DNA from: Clostridia bacterium
GTDB lineage: Bacteria; Bacillota; Clostridia; Christensenellales; Borkfalkiaceae
Length of the DNA: 64,000 nucleotides
Direction of reading: 5' to 3'
Assembly: GCA_021202395.1 (NCBI GenBank)
Contig: JAJQDC010000062.1
Location: 62,001-126,000, forward strand
Shown: in pieces, positions 45,904 through 54,615 of the stretch
Position numbering within the stretch: the stretch's first letter is position 1
How the letters are laid out: each line of letters starts with the position of its first letter
Translations under genes and position numbers: made by a program
Notes under the pieces: generated by a model
What the model was told of the DNA's origin: nothing
What the model saw: the letters and a program-made list of their open reading frames with translations, nothing else
Database searches by the model: none

Positions 45904-48900
45904 GTGAGCAGTTTTTTCACTTATGCCAATTTAGGGGGAGATTACTTATCCCTTGGCAGCGATATCCGCCTCGGTGTTCCGACGGCGGTTTTCGGCGTGT
46001 CTGATCCCCATAAATATCTTACCGCTTCGCTTACGCAGAGCAAGTTCGTTTATATAGCGGCTGACTCTGTTTCAGCCCAACGCGCCGCTGCGGCAATTTC
46101 TGCGCTTACTGGCGAAAAGGTAGCCCTTCTTGCCGCAAAAGACGACGTGCTTTTGTATAAAGACGCCGTATCAAAAGACGCACTTTACGCAAGGCTTACG
46201 GCAGTAAACGCAATAGACGGCGGCGCAAGAATAACCGTCTGCGATGCAGAAGCGGCTCTGCAGCTCTTCCCCGCAAAAACAGGCAATATTACTTTTACTG
46301 TAAACGGCGACTGCGATTACGCTGCTTTGCCTGCCGCACTTGTTGCAATGGGCTATGTGCGTGAATATGAAGTGGAAACAAAAGGCAGCTTTGCCATCAG
46401 GGGGGATATCCTTGATATCTATCCCATAAACAGCGACAACCCGGTACGGATAGACTTCTTTGGCGACACGGTAGAGCGCATACGGCCGTACGACGCAGTA
46501 AGCGGCGACCGTCTGCCGGAAGTGCAAAGCGTAACAGTTATTTCTGCGGCAGAAGCCGTTGTTACCCCAAGCGACCTTCCCACAGTTTCGGCTGCACTTT
46601 CTAAGGGGCTTAAAACTTTTACCGACGTAAAAGCTTACCGCCGTGCGCAGGCAATAGCAGACGATATAAAAACAAAAACAGAAGGCGGCTCTGTATTCGG
46701 CGGTGCTTCTTTTCTTATGCCCATTCTTGGCGCAACACGTACTTTTTTTGACGTAATTTCGCCCGACACGCTTATAATCTTTGATGAGTGCAAGCAGATA
46801 AACGATAAAATAGAAGGGGTTTATTCTGAACATATAAACCGCTTTAAAGAATTAAAAGCCGGCGGCGAAGTGTTTGATTTTTCCGTAAACCAGCTTGTAC
46901 CCAAACAGTTCTTTTTAGATAGTTTAAAAAAATACCGCAGTATTGCGCTGCAGACCTTTTTCGGCAGCACTTTTTTCTTTCAGCCGCTTAAAACGCACAA
47001 GCTGCAGGCAACGCCCGTTCCGTCTTACCTTAGCGGGTTTGAACAGTTTGTAACCGATGCAAGGAACTGGCTTCGCGGCGGCTACCGCGTGCTTGTATTC
47101 AGCGGCAATGCCGACAGAACGGGTAAACTTACCACAATTCTTAATGACGAAGGTCTGCCGGTTAACCCGCTGCCAGACAGGCTTGAAGCCCTGCGCGGTA
47201 TTGCTATAACTTCCTGCGAACTTGCGCACGGTATAATTTTGCACGAAAGCAAGCTGGCAATAATAGGTACTTCCGATTTATATACCAAATCTACAGTGCA
47301 AAAGCGTATACGGCGCAGGCGGGGCGATATGTTTACCGCGCCCGAGATAGGGCAGTACGCTGTACACGAAACGCACGGCATCGGCAAAATTGTAGGTACC
47401 AAAAAGATAGAAACAACCGACGGCATAAAGGAATACATCGGCGTGGAATACAAGGGCGGCGACATGCTTTACGTCCCCGTAGAGCAGATGGATATCCTTT
47501 CCCGTTACGTTGGCGAAGAAAATCCTTCCCTTTCAAAGATCGGCGGCGCCGAGTTTGAAAGGGTAAAAGAGCGGGTAAGAAATTCGATAAAGTCTTTAGC
47601 CTTTGATTTAAAGGAGCTTTACGCAGAGCGCAGCGCTAAAAAGGGCTACTGCTTCCCCGAAAACGCCGTTATGATGGAAGAGTTTGAAGACGCTTTCAAA
47701 TATGAAGAGACGCCCGACCAGCTTGTTTCCATCAGCGAAATAAAGCAGGATATGTGTTCGACCAAGGTTATGGACAGGCTGCTCTGCGGCGACGTCGGAT
47801 ACGGCAAAACGGAAGTAGCCCTTCGCGCGGTGTACCTTTGCGTACTGGGCGGTAAGCAGGCGGCAATAATGTGCCCAAGTACAATACTAGCCCAGCAGCA
47901 TTTTACAACGGCTACAGAGCGGTTTGCAGAATTCGGTGTAAGGGTAGAGTGCCTTACCCGCTTTAAAACGGCTGCCCAGCAGCAGGAAATTTTGTCCCGC
48001 CTTGCAAACGGGCAGATAGACCTTATAATAGGTACCCACAGGCTTCTTTCTAAAGACGTAAACTTTTACGACCTTGGGCTTCTTGTGTTAGACGAAGAGC
48101 AGCGCTTCGGCGTAGAACATAAAGAGCGTATAAAACATATTAAAAGCGATGTTGACTGCCTTACCATGACGGCAACCCCCATACCCAGAACTCTGCACAT
48201 GTCGCTGTCGGGCATAAGGGATATAAGCACGATAAACACCCCGCCAGGCAAACGCCTTCCCGTGCAGACGTACGTGGTGGAAGAGACCGAAACGCTTATA
48301 CGTGATGCCTGCATAAGGGAGCTGTCCCGCGGCGGGCAGGTATTTATTCTTTATAACCGTGTAGAAAGTATTCAGACGTTTGCCGCAAAAGTGGCTGCAA
48401 TAGTGCCCGAAGCAAAAGTTTGCTATATACACGGCAGGATGGAAAAGGACAGGTTAGAAAACGGTATGCTCGATTTCTGCGAAGGAAGGAGCAATATACT
48501 TGTAACCACTACTATAATAGAAAACGGAATAGATTTGCCAAACGCAAACACCCTTATTGTTATAGATGCCGACAGACTGGGCATATCGCAGCTGTACCAG
48601 CTAAGGGGAAGGGTAGGCAGGGGAGCCCGCCTTGCACACGCTTACTTTACCTATAAGCCGGAAAAGATACTTTCTGCCGATGCAGCCGCAAGGCTTAAAG
48701 CTATAATGCAGTTTACCGAACTCGGTTCGGGCTTTAAGATTGCCATGCGCGACCTTGAAATAAGGGGAGCGGGCAACGTATTGGGCGCAGAGCAGCACGG
48801 ACATATGGATAAAGTCGGCTACGAGCTTTATTCTAAACTGTTAAAGGAAGAGCTTACGGGCGAAAAGCAGACCGCCGCAGAGCTTGACATCAAGGCTACC

Positions 48901-49317
48901 GCTTACATTCCGGAAAACTATGTGGAATCGCCCGCAGGCAGGATGGACTGCTACAAGCAGATTGCAGAAATCCGTTCGGTTGCAGATTATAAACGCGTAT
49001 GCCTTTCTATAGAAGACAACTACGGCTCTATGCCGGACGAAGTTCTAAACCTGTTGATAATAGCGGTGTTAAAGTCTTACGCAGCAAAATTTTCTATAAG
49101 AAAAATTACGGTGAGCACCAAAGCTGCAGAGCTTGAGCTTGCCTCTATAGATACCCTTGGCGACAGCCGTATAAAAACCGCTTTGGACAAATCGCCCTGT
49201 TATACGTCTGTTTCTATGGCAACAACCCCCAAAATTATTTTTAAGCCTAAGGCAAATCCCGCTAAAACTATGATAGAAATGACAAATTTTTTAAAATTTG
49301 CAGTAAGTTTTACGTAA
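45904..49317 (+). CDS. mfd: Transcription-repair coupling factor
   Basis: 1137 aa; GDVGYGKTEVALRA, DEEQRFGVEHKE, TATPIPRTLHMSLSGIRD; GTG start. Confidence 0.95.
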   Translation: MSSFFTYANLGGDYLSLGSDIRLGVPTAVFGVSDPHKYLTASLTQSKFVYIAADSVSAQRAAAAISALTGEKVALLAAKDDVLLYKDAVSKDALYARLTAVNAIDGGARITVCDAEAALQLFPAKTGNITFTVNGDCDYAALPAALVAMGYVREYEVETKGSFAIRGDILDIYPINSDNPVRIDFFGDTVERIRPYDAVSGDRLPEVQSVTVISAAEAVVTPSDLPTVSAALSKGLKTFTDVKAYRRAQAIADDIKTKTEGGSVFGGASFLMPILGATRTFFDVISPDTLIIFDECKQINDKIEGVYSEHINRFKELKAGGEVFDFSVNQLVPKQFFLDSLKKYRSIALQTFFGSTFFFQPLKTHKLQATPVPSYLSGFEQFVTDARNWLRGGYRVLVFSGNADRTGKLTTILNDEGLPVNPLPDRLEALRGIAITSCELAHGIILHESKLAIIGTSDLYTKSTVQKRIRRRRGDMFTAPEIGQYAVHETHGIGKIVGTKKIETTDGIKEYIGVEYKGGDMLYVPVEQMDILSRYVGEENPSLSKIGGAEFERVKERVRNSIKSLAFDLKELYAERSAKKGYCFPENAVMMEEFEDAFKYEETPDQLVSISEIKQDMCSTKVMDRLLCGDVGYGKTEVALRAVYLCVLGGKQAAIMCPSTILAQQHFTTATERFAEFGVRVECLTRFKTAAQQQEILSRLANGQIDLIIGTHRLLSKDVNFYDLGLLVLDEEQRFGVEHKERIKHIKSDVDCLTMTATPIPRTLHMSLSGIRDISTINTPPGKRLPVQTYVVEETETLIRDACIRELSRGGQVFILYNRVESIQTFAAKVAAIVPEAKVCYIHGRMEKDRLENGMLDFCEGRSNILVTTTIIENGIDLPNANTLIVIDADRLGISQLYQLRGRVGRGARLAHAYFTYKPEKILSADAAARLKAIMQFTELGSGFKIAMRDLEIRGAGNVLGAEQHGHMDKVGYELYSKLLKEELTGEKQTAAELDIKATAYIPENYVESPAGRMDCYKQIAEIRSVADYKRVCLSIEDNYGSMPDEVLNLLIIAVLKSYAAKFSIRKITVSTKAAELELASIDTLGDSRIKTALDKSPCYTSVSMATTPKIIFKPKANPAKTMIEMTNFLKFAVSFT

Positions 49318-49333
49318 AAATTTGAAAAATGAT

Positions 49334-49362
49334 TTGCTATAACGCTTAAATTATTATATAAT
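49334..49362 (+). promoter_or_regulatory. Promoter TTGCTA-17-TATAAT; ATG at 49368
   Basis: -35 49334-49339, -10 49357-49362, in-frame ATG 5 nt downstream. Confidence 0.65.
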
Positions 49363-49421
49363 GATTAATGTGCCGCAAGGCGTGTATAAATGGGAACTAT
49401 TTAAAGTTCGGAGAAAACTTT

Positions 49422-51632
49422 ATGAGAAGAAGAACTAAAATTTTAAGTTTATTGGCGGCAGCAGCCGTAACGTGCACAGCAGCGTTTTCCGGTTGCTCGC
49501 TTGTAACCACAATTACCCAGGCAGATATGGAGCAGGTTATTGCTACCGTAGATATAACAAAATCAGAAGATTTTGACAAAGACCTTCAGGCTTATACAAG
49601 TGCTGTTTCGCAGTCAGAAATTACCAAGCGTGATCTCGTTGCTTACTTTATAAGCGTAGGTTATTCTTACGTAAGCGACGGTTCCACCACGTATGGTGAA
49701 GCGTTTGAACAGCTTGCCGAAGCTCTGGTAAACAATGAAATTTTAATACAGCATTCTGTAATGTCTACCCTGCAGTGGATGGCAGAAGTAGATGAAGAAT
49801 ATACATCAGTAACGTCTGCGTCTGCGGCAGTTAATTGGTTTAATTCTTACGAAACGGAAGTAGAAGCATATACGGCGCTTTTAGATTACCAGTCAGATTA
49901 TATCAGCCGTGTAACGGGCGAAGAAAAAGTAGATTATTCGCTCTACTGCAAATATACTCTGTATAAATCAATAAACAGCTCTATCGATTCTTACGAAGAA
50001 AGTTTTCTTGATATAGATGATGATTCCGATAGTTCGTCGGCAACGCTTCCTACCAATGTAGATACCGAAGTGGATAATTATTATCCCACCGACGAAAACG
50101 GCGATCTTGACTACGGCATCTATACGGGCTATTCAGGTAACCTTATAAGCGACAGCGGTGAATATCAGGATGACGCAGTAGAAGGCACCACAATGTATTC
50201 CCGTGCGTATGCTTATAACCAGTATATACAGGTGCTTGACGCCAACTACCTTATCACCGATGACGACGATATAAGAAACGTATACGAACTTAACTATGTT
50301 CAGAGCCAGTACTTAACCCTGTTAAGGCAGCGCGTGGTAACCAACTTCTACGAAATGTACGAACTTGACCTTGAAGAACAGATGTCGGCTAACGATTACG
50401 CCTACGTACAGAACAGGTATAACGAACTTTATGCCCAGCAGTCGTCTACTTACGACGATGAATCAAGCTATTCTTCTGCACTCAGCAACATGTCGTCTTC
50501 TTCGTTCATACTTTATACTCCGGAAGACGGTACGTTCGGCTACGTGTACAACATTCTTGCGCAGTTCAACTCAACGCAGTCTTCCCAGCTTGACGAATTG
50601 GCTACCTTGTTAGATAACGACGTTATCACGCAGGACGAATATTACGTTTACCGCAACCAGCTGCTTAAAGGCGTAACAACTACCGACCAGCGTTCAAGCT
50701 GGTTCAACGGCGGTATAGATTACAGCTTTGACGCAACAGGTTATTCCGACATGACGTACTACGCAAGCGGCAGCAATTCATCTAACACAACTCTGTTCTT
50801 TGAAGACAATCTTACAAATAACAGCAGGTACGAAGAACTTGAAAATTACTACGGCAAGTACACATTCAACGGTACGGCGATTTTAAACGAAGACGAAGAA
50901 ACTTATACCATAATTTTAAACAATCTTGATATAGACGACCTTCTTGACGAATTTGAAGGGTATATCGGCTGGGTACTTGAAGACAGCGGTATAAGCGGAA
51001 GCGTAAGCCGTTCTGATAAATATAATTCAGAAAGCTATTACAGCACAACAAAGTTTACCTATACCGACAGCTATACAAGCGAAACCGACGGCGTAATTAA
51101 TTACGAAAACTTTATTTACGCAATGGGCAAGGTAAATGTAGATGAAGGTTTTGACATTTCTGACCTTACCAACATAAATTCAGGTTATTACACTGTTATG
51201 AGTGCGGTAAACGAATTGCAGTATGCATATACAACCGATACTTCTGTACTTTCACAGTACGTCGGCTACTCGCTTGCATATACAACCGAAGGTAGCACGG
51301 GTTATGTATCAGAATTTGAATATGCTGCTAAACAGGCTGTAGAAAACGGTGTCGGCACATACGTTGTTGTATCAACCGATTACGGCTGGCATATAATTTA
51401 CGTAACGGCAACCCTTACCGCAGGTGAAACTTACGAACCCGACTGGAGCAGGGTAACAACAGAAGGTACGTTTGAATACAACTTCTACGAGCTGTTAAAG
51501 ACAAGCGACCTTGAAAACGCTTCTTCCAATTACCAGCAGAGCCTTGTTGTAATGTATTACAACGACGACTGCGTAACCCTGTACGAAGACAGGTATGAAG
51601 ATTTGACTTCGCTTACAACAACTGCAAGCTAA
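49422..51632 (+). CDS. Large lipoprotein with parvulin-like PPIase segment (PrsA-like)
   Basis: SD GGAG; lipobox AAFSGCS; C-terminal VENGVGTYVVVSTDYGWHIIYVTATLTAG; a longer in-frame start exists at 49368. Confidence 0.7.
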   Translation: MRRRTKILSLLAAAAVTCTAAFSGCSLVTTITQADMEQVIATVDITKSEDFDKDLQAYTSAVSQSEITKRDLVAYFISVGYSYVSDGSTTYGEAFEQLAEALVNNEILIQHSVMSTLQWMAEVDEEYTSVTSASAAVNWFNSYETEVEAYTALLDYQSDYISRVTGEEKVDYSLYCKYTLYKSINSSIDSYEESFLDIDDDSDSSSATLPTNVDTEVDNYYPTDENGDLDYGIYTGYSGNLISDSGEYQDDAVEGTTMYSRAYAYNQYIQVLDANYLITDDDDIRNVYELNYVQSQYLTLLRQRVVTNFYEMYELDLEEQMSANDYAYVQNRYNELYAQQSSTYDDESSYSSALSNMSSSSFILYTPEDGTFGYVYNILAQFNSTQSSQLDELATLLDNDVITQDEYYVYRNQLLKGVTTTDQRSSWFNGGIDYSFDATGYSDMTYYASGSNSSNTTLFFEDNLTNNSRYEELENYYGKYTFNGTAILNEDEETYTIILNNLDIDDLLDEFEGYIGWVLEDSGISGSVSRSDKYNSESYYSTTKFTYTDSYTSETDGVINYENFIYAMGKVNVDEGFDISDLTNINSGYYTVMSAVNELQYAYTTDTSVLSQYVGYSLAYTTEGSTGYVSEFEYAAKQAVENGVGTYVVVSTDYGWHIIYVTATLTAGETYEPDWSRVTTEGTFEYNFYELLKTSDLENASSNYQQSLVVMYYNDDCVTLYEDRYEDLTSLTTTAS

Positions 51633-51644
51633 ATAAAAAAAATA

Positions 51645-51677
51645 TTAAAGACCGGCTTTATAGTCGGTCTTTTTTAG
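51645..51677 (+). terminator. Rho-independent terminator
   Basis: AAAGACCGGCTTTATAGTCGGTCTTTTTTA. Confidence 0.85.
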
Positions 51678-51747
51678 TGCCGCAAGCTCTGCATAAACAA
51701 CATACCGCTTACATATATTAAACCGATAAAATTGTTTAAGGTTTATT

Positions 51748-52554
51748 ATGACGGTATTGCAGGCTTTGCTTCTGGGTATAGTGCAGGGACTTACGGAATT
51801 TTTACCGGTTTCTTCAAGCGGGCACCTTGTTCTTTTACAGAATTTATTTAATATAGATCTTGCGGGTACGGATATGTTTTACGACATTATTCTGCACATC
51901 GGCACGCTGTTTGCCGTATGTGCCGTATTTCGCAAAGACATAATAAAATTATTCCGTAAGCCTTTTAAGAATCTTTTGTATCTTGTGCTTGCAAGTATCC
52001 CCGCGGCGGTTGTAGGTGTTATTTTTGGCGACTGGGTAAATGCAACCTTTTTCGGCGGAACGTACCTTTTTATCGGCTTTTTAATTTCTGCTGTTCTTTT
52101 AGCCGCCGCACAAATTTACGCTAAAAGAAAAAGCCCGCCTTTTCCGCTTTGCAAAAAGAGTGCAGCGGCAATGGGCATTGTGCAAGCGGTGGCAATTCTG
52201 CCGGGTATATCGCGCAGCGGTGCTACGGTGGCGGCAGGAACGCTTGCGGGGGCAGACAGGGTGCAAGCGGCTAACTTTTCTTTTATTATGAGTATACCCG
52301 TAATTGCAGGCAGCTTTGTAATCACATTAATTAAAGGGATAGTTGGGGGAGAGCTTGCAGCAACATTTGTAAATGCCGGGTCGGACTTCGGCATTTGCGT
52401 GGCAGTCGGCATTGCCGCCGCAGCGGTATCCGGCTTTGCCGCAATAAAGGTAATGCTTAAAGCCGCAACAAAGGCGGGCTATACACCGTTTATAATTTAT
52501 CTTGTTTTGCTTGCCGTTTTGTGCGCTTACCTTACGTTTTCGGGCAGGCTATAA
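51748..52554 (+). CDS. uppP: Undecaprenyl-diphosphatase
   Basis: LGIVQGLTEFLPVSSSGHLVLLQ...ILPGISRSGATVAAG. Confidence 0.95.
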   Translation: MTVLQALLLGIVQGLTEFLPVSSSGHLVLLQNLFNIDLAGTDMFYDIILHIGTLFAVCAVFRKDIIKLFRKPFKNLLYLVLASIPAAVVGVIFGDWVNATFFGGTYLFIGFLISAVLLAAAQIYAKRKSPPFPLCKKSAAAMGIVQAVAILPGISRSGATVAAGTLAGADRVQAANFSFIMSIPVIAGSFVITLIKGIVGGELAATFVNAGSDFGICVAVGIAAAAVSGFAAIKVMLKAATKAGYTPFIIYLVLLAVLCAYLTFSGRL

Positions 52555-52603
52555 AAAACCGCTCCGCCGCAATTACTGCAACGGAGCGATTCCTTTTTAA
52601 CTT
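52555..52603 (+). terminator. Terminator hairpin after uppP
   Basis: CCGCTCCG...CGGAGCG followed by TTCCTTTTT. Confidence 0.7.
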
Positions 52604-52620
52604 CTTATGAAGTTTTAAGC

Positions 52621-52894
52621 AAAAAAACTGTGCAATCTCTTTTGCCGCATTATGCCGAAGCGATAAACCGCACAGGTAACTCCTGCAAAGCTACCTTATG
52701 GCACACCTAAGAATCTGTTTAGTGCTGCTATATCCCTATCCTGACACGGTTCGCAGCCTTCGGTTGCATAAGACCTTGCTATCAACGCCCCTTATACGGC
52801 GCGGCCTTCCACATGATGCGTCGGGAGAGATGTTCAGTCCAGCTGTAGCGGATTGCTGGTACAGGGCACCGCTGACTCCCCACCTAGCACAGCA
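52621..52894 (-). ncRNA. ffs: SRP RNA (large, Bacillus-type)
   Basis: Minus strand: GTGCTAGGTGGGGAGTCAGCGGTGCCCTGTACCAGCAATCCGC...GTGTCAGGATAGGGATATAGCAGCAC...; 5' CTGTGC pairs with 3' GCACAG followed by T7; promoter TTGCAA-17-TAAAAT upstream. Confidence 0.93.
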
Positions 52895-52899
52895 AAACT

Positions 52900-52928
52900 A
52901 TTTTAACAAATAATTGTGTTTTTTGCAA
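52900..52928 (-). promoter_or_regulatory. Promoter of SRP RNA
   Basis: Minus strand TTGCAA AAAACACAATTATTTGT TAAAAT (17-bp spacer). Confidence 0.8.
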
Positions 52929-53019
52929 GCGTTTACTTTATTTTTTATTGACATTTTGCTTGGTATACCTTAAAATATTTCAGGTAAACGCAATTTGCGT
53001 TTTAAGGAGAAATATTTTT

Positions 53020-53859
53020 ATGGCGGAAAATTGTTCACACGATTGCAGTTCTTGCAGTGCAGACTGCTCTTCGCGCGAAAAGCCCGATTTAAAAAAGAAG
53101 CCGCATGCAATGAGCGATATAAAGCGCGTTATTGCTGTAGTAAGCGGTAAGGGCGGCGTTGGTAAATCTATGACTTGCGCCCTTCTTGCGGCGTCGTCGC
53201 AGGCAAAGGGCTATGTAACGGCAGTTATGGATGCTGACATTACCGGACCTTCTATACCCCGCATGTTCGGCGTTCACGAAAGGGCAAGGGGAGACGAGCT
53301 TGGCATTTACCCTGTTGTAAGCGACGGCGGCGTTCAGCTTATGAGCATGAACCTTTTGCTTGAAAACGAAGATGACCCCGTTATCTGGCGCGGTTCGCTT
53401 ATATCAGGTACGGTGCAGCAGTTCTGGACGGATGTAATATGGTCCGGTGTAGACTATATGTTTGTTGATATGCCCCCCGGCACGGGAGACGTTCCTTTAA
53501 CGCTGTTCCAGAGTATTCCGTTAGACGGCATAATTGTTGTTACCACCCCGCAGGATCTGGTGGGCATGATTGTGTCTAAAGCGGTAAATATGGCTACTAT
53601 GATGAACATTCCCATACTTGGCATAGTAGAAAATATGAGTTATTTGACTTGCCCTGACTGCGGCAGAAAAATAAACGTATTCGGAGAAAGCGTGGCAGAA
53701 GCCGTTGCGCTGGAGCATAATATACCGCTTGTTGCTAAAATACCCATAGACCAGAGTCTTACCGCGGCGGCAGACGGCGGCAGGATAGAGGCGGAAGATA
53801 CAACAAACTATCTTACAGACTTTTTTGATCAGATAGACAAGCTTGTAAATAAAAAGTAA
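53020..53859 (+). CDS. Mrp/NBP35 family Fe-S carrier ATPase
   Basis: VVSGKGGVGKSMTCALLA, DMPPGTGDVPLTLFQ; SD AAGGAG before ATG 53020. Confidence 0.93.
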   Translation: MAENCSHDCSSCSADCSSREKPDLKKKPHAMSDIKRVIAVVSGKGGVGKSMTCALLAASSQAKGYVTAVMDADITGPSIPRMFGVHERARGDELGIYPVVSDGGVQLMSMNLLLENEDDPVIWRGSLISGTVQQFWTDVIWSGVDYMFVDMPPGTGDVPLTLFQSIPLDGIIVVTTPQDLVGMIVSKAVNMATMMNIPILGIVENMSYLTCPDCGRKINVFGESVAEAVALEHNIPLVAKIPIDQSLTAAADGGRIEAEDTTNYLTDFFDQIDKLVNKK

Positions 53860-53862
53860 TTT

Positions 53863-53893
53863 TAAAGGCGCGTTGTAAAACGCGCCTTTTTAC
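53863..53893. terminator. Terminator hairpin between convergent genes
   Basis: AAAGGCGCGTTGTAAAACGCGCCTTTTT. Confidence 0.85.
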
Positions 53894-54615
53894 TGATTTT
53901 TTTCCGGCATATACTTCCAGTACCGCACGGGCATATAGCCCTTCATCTGTTTTTCGTGCGGACGTTCTTTTATATTTACGCTGGCATAATACTTTTTCCA
54001 CAGCCCTTCAAAAGCTTTTTCGTATTCCGAAAGGTAAATTTCTGCTTCGCCCACGTCTGCGGTAAACCATTCGTTGCCGTTGTACAAAGCGGCTTTTTTG
54101 CGCTTTAAATCGTGTATTGCAAATTTTGTATTGCAAAGCCGACGTATAAAGTGCGGAACAATAAGTTCGGTTATGTCGTTATCGGGGGAGCAGGGGGCGT
54201 ACAGCGCACCGCTCTCCGTTTCCATAAATCTCAAAAAACCTTTCATATTGTGCGCTTCGCTTGTAATTTTATTAATAATCTCCATCATCTGTATCACCGC
54301 AGGGTGATTGAGCATGGCCCTTACAGGGCGGTTTTCTTTTACAAGAATTCTCAGGTATTCAAGCGCAATCTGTTCTTTAAGTTTGTTGCCGCTCCTTAGC
54401 GCAAGGTCAATGTCGCCGCAGGAGTATTTGTCTATACTGTCTATTTTATCTGCAACACGCTTTACTTTGTCGATTTCCGTCTGCAAATATATTACTTCGC
54501 TGTCAAGCGTAATCTGTACGATCTTTTCGCTTGTAACCATTGCACCGCCGCGGTATGCGTAGTAAACCGCCGTATAAAACCCTTCGGCAGTGCCGTCAGT
54601 TATATAAATTTTCAT
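53890..54615 (-). CDS. Putative DNA repair protein (TIGR03915-like)
   Basis: Paired upstream/downstream with the radical SAM DNA repair protein; FLRFMETESGALYAPCSPDNDI, WFTADVGEAEI, YWKYMPEK. Confidence 0.75.
   Translation of the reverse strand: MKIYITDGTAEGFYTAVYYAYRGGAMVTSEKIVQITLDSEVIYLQTEIDKVKRVADKIDSIDKYSCGDIDLALRSGNKLKEQIALEYLRILVKENRPVRAMLNHPAVIQMMEIINKITSEAHNMKGFLRFMETESGALYAPCSPDNDITELIVPHFIRRLCNTKFAIHDLKRKKAALYNGNEWFTADVGEAEIYLSEYEKAFEGLWKKYYASVNIKERPHEKQMKGYMPVRYWKYMPEKNQ

Noticed and set aside
46171-46833. 220-aa minus-strand ORF
   Set aside because: Lies fully inside mfd on the opposite strand; Cys/Tyr-rich translation typical of antisense frames.
49422-51632. Large Ser/Tyr/Asp-rich lipoprotein as a novel adhesin
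   Set aside because: C-terminal TDYGWHIIYV is a parvulin-like motif and the N-terminal layout matches PrsA/SurA-type foldases.
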